Part shown: piece by piece, positions 31,422 to 34,714 of the stretch
How positions within the stretch are numbered: the first letter of the stretch is position 1
Layout of the letters: each line of letters starts with the position of its first letter
Assembly (NCBI GenBank): GCA_002317245.1
Contig: DCIU01000031.1
Coordinates: forward strand, 19,308-54,021
Reading direction: 5' to 3'
Source of the DNA: Lachnospiraceae bacterium UBA1718
GTDB lineage: Bacteria; Bacillota; Clostridia; Lachnospirales; Lachnospiraceae
DNA: 34,714 nt
The notes under the pieces: model-generated
The model's input: the letters and a program-made list of their open reading frames with translations, nothing else
What the model was told of the DNA's origin: nothing
The model's database searches: none
Program-made: the position numbers and the translations under genes

Positions 31422-33056
31422 ATGGAGAGAGAGATGGTAATTGTACTGGACTTCGGTGGCCAGTATAATCAGCTAGTTGCAAGACGTGTTCGTGAATGTA
31501 ATGTATATTGTGAGATATACTCATACAAGATCGATATCCAGAAGATTAAGGATATGAATCCTAAAGGAATCATCTTAACTGGTGGCCCTAACAGCTGCTA
31601 TGAAGAGGGTGCTCCTACATATACTAAGGAATTATTCGAACTTGGAATTCCTGTACTTGGATTATGCTACGGCGCTCAGCTTATGAGCCATGTACTTGGT
31701 GGTAAGGTCGAGAAAGCACCAGTAAGAGAGTACGGTAAGACTCAGGTATTCGTTAACCCAGCTTCCGCACTTTTTGCAGGAGTAGGTACGAAGTCTTCAG
31801 AGGTAGCAGCAGCACCTTTAGCTATGGCAGGCCATGAGGATAATACTAATGCAACACAGTGCTGGATGAGCCATTTCGACTATATATCCAAGATGGCTCC
31901 TGGATTCACGTCAGTAGCTCATACTGCAGACTGTCCGGTGGCAGCAGCTGAGTATGCAGAGAAGAATCTCTACGCTATTCAGTTCCATCCAGAGGTACTT
32001 CATACAGTTGAAGGAACCAAAATGTTATATAACTTCGTTAGAGGTGTCTGTGGATGTGCAGGCGACTGGAGAATGGATTCCTTCGTTGAGTCATCTATTA
32101 ATGAGATTAGAGCCAAGGTTGGTGACGGCAAGGTATTACTTGCCCTGTCGGGCGGAGTTGATTCATCAGTCCTTGCAGCATTACTTGCCAAGGCAGTTGG
32201 TAACCAGCTTACATGTGTATTTGTTGACCATGGTCTCTTACGTAAAAACGAAGGCGATGAAGTTGAAGGCGTATTCGGACCTAATGGGGACTTCGACATT
32301 AACTTCGTTCGTGTTAATGCCCAGGAGAGATATTATGCTAAGCTTGCAGGTGTAGAAGAACCTGAGAGAAAGCGTAAGATAATTGGTGAAGAGTTCATCC
32401 GTGTGTTTGAGGAAGAGGCCAAGAAGATTGGTACTGTAGACTTCCTTGCACAGGGTACTATATATCCTGACGTTGTTGAGTCAGGACTTGGCGGTGAGTC
32501 AGCTGTAATTAAGTCACACCACAATGTTGGAGGACTTCCGGACTACGTTGATTTCAAGGATATTGTGGAGCCACTTCGTAACTTATTCAAGGACGAGGTA
32601 AGAAAGGTTGGTCTTGAACTGGGATTACCTGAGTATCTTGTTTATCGTCAGCCATTCCCAGGTCCCGGACTTGGTATCCGTATCATCGGCGAAGTAACAG
32701 GTGAGAAGGTTAAGATTGTACAGGATGCAGACTACATTTACCGTGAAGAGGTGGGTAAGGCAGCAGCTGAGTATAAGGCTAAGAATGGTGAGAATCCATC
32801 CTGGATGCCGGACCAGTACTTCGCGGCCCTCTCTAACATGCGTTCTGTAGGCGTTATGGGTGATGAGCGTACATATGACTACGCAGTAGTGCTTCGTGCA
32901 GTTAAGACAATTGATTTCATGACAGCTGAGGCGGCTAACATTCCGTTCGATGTACTTCAGACAGTAATGAGCCGTATTATTAACGAGGTTCGTGGAGTTA
33001 ACAGATGTATGTATGACCTTACATCTAAACCACCTGGAACAATTGAGATGGAGTAA
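31422..33056 (+). CDS. guaA: GMP synthase (glutamine-hydrolysing)
   Basis: GuaA converts XMP to GMP with ATP and glutamine. At 544 residues it is a little longer than usual (about 510-525), the extra length being a loop near GTKSSEVAAAPLAMAGHED. The class I amidotransferase triad is C82 (GLCYGAQ), H189 and E191 (FHPEV). The ATP pyrophosphatase loop is SGGVDSS at 243-249, and the dimerisation domain begins near FPGPGLGIRIIGEV and ends KPPGTIEME. GAGGG at 31413-31417 supports the ATG. The 3' end of guaA is a well-known attachment site for integrating elements, and remnants of one follow here. The gene itself is intact to its TAA. Confidence 0.97.
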   Translation: MEREMVIVLDFGGQYNQLVARRVRECNVYCEIYSYKIDIQKIKDMNPKGIILTGGPNSCYEEGAPTYTKELFELGIPVLGLCYGAQLMSHVLGGKVEKAPVREYGKTQVFVNPASALFAGVGTKSSEVAAAPLAMAGHEDNTNATQCWMSHFDYISKMAPGFTSVAHTADCPVAAAEYAEKNLYAIQFHPEVLHTVEGTKMLYNFVRGVCGCAGDWRMDSFVESSINEIRAKVGDGKVLLALSGGVDSSVLAALLAKAVGNQLTCVFVDHGLLRKNEGDEVEGVFGPNGDFDINFVRVNAQERYYAKLAGVEEPERKRKIIGEEFIRVFEEEAKKIGTVDFLAQGTIYPDVVESGLGGESAVIKSHHNVGGLPDYVDFKDIVEPLRNLFKDEVRKVGLELGLPEYLVYRQPFPGPGLGIRIIGEVTGEKVKIVQDADYIYREEVGKAAAEYKAKNGENPSWMPDQYFAALSNMRSVGVMGDERTYDYAVVLRAVKTIDFMTAEAANIPFDVLQTVMSRIINEVRGVNRCMYDLTSKPPGTIEME

Positions 33057-33104
33057 CCGGTCAGTGGTTTAGAGGTTAGCTCCAAAAACATAGTAAAATC
33101 AAGG

Positions 33105-33146
33105 CTTGAGGTCATGTGTAAATCGCATGATTTCAGGTCTTTTTTT
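33105..33146 (+). terminator. Rho-independent terminator after guaA
   Basis: Arms 33105-33118 and 33124-33137 form a 14-pair stem with four G-U pairs around TAAAT, followed by TCTTTTTTT. Confidence 0.85.
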
Positions 33147-33149
33147 GTT

Positions 33150-33170
33150 AATGATTCTAAAATGATTCTA
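33150..33170 (+). repeat. Direct repeat AATGATTCTA x2
   Basis: AATGATTCTA occurs at 33150-33159 and again at 33161-33170, an 11-bp period of about one helical turn. It lies between guaA and the excisionase-like gene, where integrase or Xis arm sites would be expected. The role is inferred. Confidence 0.4.
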
Positions 33171-33300
33171 TTTTCAAAATTTTAAGGCCATTTGGAAACA
33201 TTCTTTTTAAAGGTCCAAATCTTTTTTCTATCTTATATTTTCCATATTTTTAAAAATTTTTGCTGTGGTTTAGTAATAGAGATTTTTTCAACCCAAATGT

Positions 33301-33323
33301 ATTACGAGAACAAAAATCGTAAT
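33301..33323 (+). promoter_or_regulatory. Inverted repeat just before the HTH gene's ribosome site
   Basis: ATTACGA (33301-33307) and TCGTAAT (33317-33323) are perfect inverted repeats separated by 9 bases, ending one base before GGAGG (33325-33329). It may be an operator for the HTH protein or a hairpin that affects translation. The rest of 33171-33300 is AT-rich with no further structure I can support. Confidence 0.45.
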
Positions 33324-33337
33324 TGGAGGTTTGAAAG

Positions 33338-33556
33338 ATGATCGAATGTAAAACTTTTATCGCAGTAAGAGAAATCAAAGAAATGCTTTGTGTTTCAGAA
33401 TCCAAAGCCTACAGCATAGTTCGTGACTTAAATAAGGAGCTTGAAGAGAAAGGGTATTTAGTAATCCCAGGACGAGTAAGCAGAAAATACTTTGAGGAGC
33501 GTTTCTACGGAGTAGAGCAGGACACAGTAAAGGAGGAGAAACATGCCGGCGAATAA
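33338..33556 (+). CDS. Small excisionase-like helix-turn-helix protein
   Basis: The 72-residue protein is mostly a winged/helix-turn-helix fold: FIAVREIKEMLCVSESKAYS (residues 7-26), then NKELEEKGYLVIPGRVSRKYFEERFYG. This arrangement is familiar from small DNA-binding proteins encoded immediately upstream of tyrosine integrases on Firmicute conjugative elements, where they act as excisionase or directionality factor. GGAGG at 33325-33329 supports the start. It overlaps the integrase fragment by 14 bp, the usual xis-int coupling. The protein looks intact although its integrase partner is broken. Confidence 0.7.
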   Translation: MIECKTFIAVREIKEMLCVSESKAYSIVRDLNKELEEKGYLVIPGRVSRKYFEERFYGVEQDTVKEEKHAGE

Positions 33557-33758
33557 AGACAAGAAGACCGGTAAGTGGAATAGCACTTTTTATTACACAG
33601 ACTGGACCGGTAAGAAAATCAAAAAGATGAAACGAGGCTTTGCAACAAAAAGTGAAGCACTAGACTGGGAAAGACATTTTCAGTTAGAGAAGGCCAGTAA
33701 TCTGGATATGACCTTTATCCGGGAAGTATTGAAAGCAAGGGTGGAATCACTGACATGA
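33543..33758 (+). pseudogene. Tyrosine integrase, N-terminal fragment
   Basis: Only 71 codons remain. MPANKDKKTGKW, then FYYTDWTGKKIKKMKRGFATK and EALDWERHFQLEKA are the Arm-DNA-binding (AP2-like) N-terminus of Tn916-type tyrosine integrases, which are normally about 380-400 residues. Similarity ends right after DMTF (about residue 57). The following IREVLKARVESLT is unlike an integrase, and the core-binding and catalytic R-H-R-Y parts are missing. In another frame the sequence just after the break reads into the SHOCT fragment, so a deletion most likely joined the two genes near 33715. AAGGAGGAG upstream of the ATG is intact. The element cannot excise by itself. Confidence 0.75.
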
Positions 33759-33988
33759 TTAATGATGAAAATTCGGTTCCGATTCAACCTTCAATGGTTG
33801 ATCAAGCTAGAGAGATAGTTGATTATATCGAAACAAAAAGATCAGAGTTACGAAATATGTCAAATGCAACCGTTATCCAGCAAACATCAGCAGCAGATGA
33901 GTTGAAAAAATTCAAGGAATTGATGGATGCAGGAGTCATTTCGCAAGAAGAATTTGATGCAAAGAAAAAACAACTTTTGGGTTTGTAA
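33755..33988 (+). pseudogene. SHOCT-domain protein, C-terminal fragment
   Basis: The last 30 or so residues (SAADELKKFKELMDAGVISQ, then EEFDAKKKQLLGL) are a SHOCT domain, a short C-terminal oligomerisation module common in phage and mobile-element proteins. The ATG at 33755 is probably not the original start: the same frame is open upstream and reads YPGSIESKGGITD, consistent with a longer protein whose front was lost in the deletion that truncated the integrase. It overlaps the end of the integrase frame by 4 bp. The 77-residue product may or may not be made; there is no good ribosome site. Function unknown. Confidence 0.55.
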
Positions 33989-34011
33989 AATGATGGATAT
34001 ATAATGATACG

Positions 34012-34037
34012 AATACCCTGGGATTCCCCAGGGTATT
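34012..34037 (+). terminator. Hairpin between the SHOCT fragment and the HEPN gene
   Basis: AATACCCTGGG (34012-34022) and CCCAGGGTATT (34027-34037) pair perfectly around ATTC. Only TTT follows, so termination is probably partial. Confidence 0.6.
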
Positions 34038-34057
34038 TGCGTATAAAGGGATAAGTT

Positions 34058-34714
34058 ATGGCTAAAAAACATATTAACGAAAATTTTCTACATAATTGTG
34101 GAGGGAGCAAGGTTAGAATCAAAGAAAACATTAAGTCGATTACGGATATGAACTTCGAAAACAAACAGGTGCTAGATATTTTGGAATTTTACCTATTTCA
34201 TGCACCAGTACTAAAGTCTGGTAAAGACGATGATGAATTTGGTTTGAAATCATTGAAGAAATATGGATGGTCTGGTAATTCTGCGATTAACAAGTTAGAG
34301 GGTCGGCTTCTTAAGGCGTCAAGTATAGCTGTTTTTTGTTTTATTAAGTCGGATTCTATAACACAAACCCTTGAATCGATGGACTTGTTAGACGAAATCT
34401 GTGTTCAACATCCGAGAGCAGTATTGAAACAAAATTGTAGTTCGTCTATACAGGAAGATGGGACAACTGTAATTAGCCAACATGAAACAAGAATGGAGTG
34501 TCTGTTTAGGCATATAAGGAACTCGTTTGCTCATAATCATACATATTTGTTTGAAAATGACAATATTCTCTTAGAAGATAGTGATGAATCTGGTAAAATA
34601 TCTGCAAGAATTTTGATGCCAAAGAAGGCATTAATTGAATGGATGGATATAATAAAGAAAACTAATGAAAAGCATGCGGAAGGTGAAAATACAGGATTAA
34701 TAGAAACTCAAAAA
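34058..34714 (+). CDS. HEPN-domain protein (pEK499_p136-like), 3' end outside window
   Basis: An open frame of 219 codons runs from ATG 34058 to the window edge with no stop. AAAGGG at 34045-34050 is well placed before the ATG. The N-terminal half is not recognisable. Residues about 145-200 contain ECLFRHIRNSFAHNHTYLF followed by NILLEDSDESGKISARILMP, which fits the HEPN domain of the pEK499_p136 type. The R-X4-H signature R154-N-S-F-A-H159 is the catalytic motif of HEPN ribonucleases, common in toxin-antitoxin, abortive-infection and other defence proteins. Codon use is AT-rich, unlike the core genes. Whether an antitoxin or partner follows is not visible. Function as a defence RNase is inference. 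Confidence 0.7.
   Translation, partial: MAKKHINENFLHNCGGSKVRIKENIKSITDMNFENKQVLDILEFYLFHAPVLKSGKDDDEFGLKSLKKYGWSGNSAINKLEGRLLKASSIAVFCFIKSDSITQTLESMDLLDEICVQHPRAVLKQNCSSSIQEDGTTVISQHETRMECLFRHIRNSFAHNHTYLFENDNILLEDSDESGKISARILMPKKALIEWMDIIKKTNEKHAEGENTGLIETQK

Larger units (their letters stand above)
33057..34714 (+). mobile_element. Decayed integrated element at the guaA 3' end (extends beyond window)
   Basis: Downstream of guaA the base composition becomes visibly more AT-rich and gene style changes. An excisionase-like gene, a truncated tyrosine-integrase start, a SHOCT-domain fragment and a HEPN gene follow in order. This is the left end expected of an element inserted at guaA. The exact left boundary, the core repeat and the right end cannot be defined from this window. 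Confidence 0.55.

Noticed and set aside
33057..34714. Direct copy of the guaA 3' end marking the right att site
   Set aside because: I found no convincing repeat of the guaA end within the window; the right boundary must lie outside it.

Overview
The window is chromosomal DNA of a low-to-medium GC, spore-lineage Firmicute, most likely a member of the Lachnospiraceae (Butyrivibrio/Roseburia/Pseudobutyrivibrio type). The reasons are spoVG, a class 1B PyrD with PyrK, GlgD next to spoVG-pth-mfd, lipid-anchored foldases and strong GGAGG ribosome sites. This placement comes from family and gene-order recognition, not from a search.

Layout, left to right. (1) 1-5551: 3' end of glgD, spoVG with a strong terminator, then pth-mfd-tetR as a tight run. 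(2) 5552-10119: an efflux-type unit. A promoter, a perfect inverted-repeat operator and a leader that can form a terminator-like hairpin precede an MMPL/RND transporter and a 726-residue lipoprotein full of X3-Leu-X2-Gly heptads. TetR is the obvious candidate regulator. (3) 10143-18333: ileS, glgP and an aconitase-superfamily hydratase. (4) 18334-18516: a convergent intergenic region with two terminators that flank an unexplained 131-bp inverted-repeat element. (5) 18517-19548, minus strand: an EF-hand-like calcium-binding protein of unknown role. (6) 19690-24845: a lipoprotein related to GH9 cellulases but lacking the catalytic DAGD segment, then plsC and pyrC-pyrK-pyrD (membrane lipid and pyrimidine synthesis). 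(7) 24870-25463: a small membrane-anchored protein with a strong promoter. (8) 25476-27488, minus strand: ispE, an FCD-type GntR regulator and a DUF1934 protein. The divergent intergenic region to the right carries a TTGTATACAA palindrome inside five 7-bp tandem units. (9) 27664-33146: a trigger-factor-like lipoprotein, asnS, a coiled-coil NlpC/P60 peptidoglycan hydrolase and guaA. (10) 33147-34714: an AT-richer accessory segment next to the 3' end of guaA, a common integration site. It has an excisionase-like HTH protein, a truncated tyrosine-integrase N-terminus, a SHOCT-domain remnant and a HEPN-domain protein (R-N-S-F-A-H motif) that runs off the window.

Most of the window is ordinary housekeeping DNA. 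The parts most worth a second look are the inverted-repeat element at 18342-18472, the leader at 5579-5721, the degenerate GH9 lipoprotein, the operator cluster at 27525-27560, and the decayed integrated element carrying a HEPN gene.
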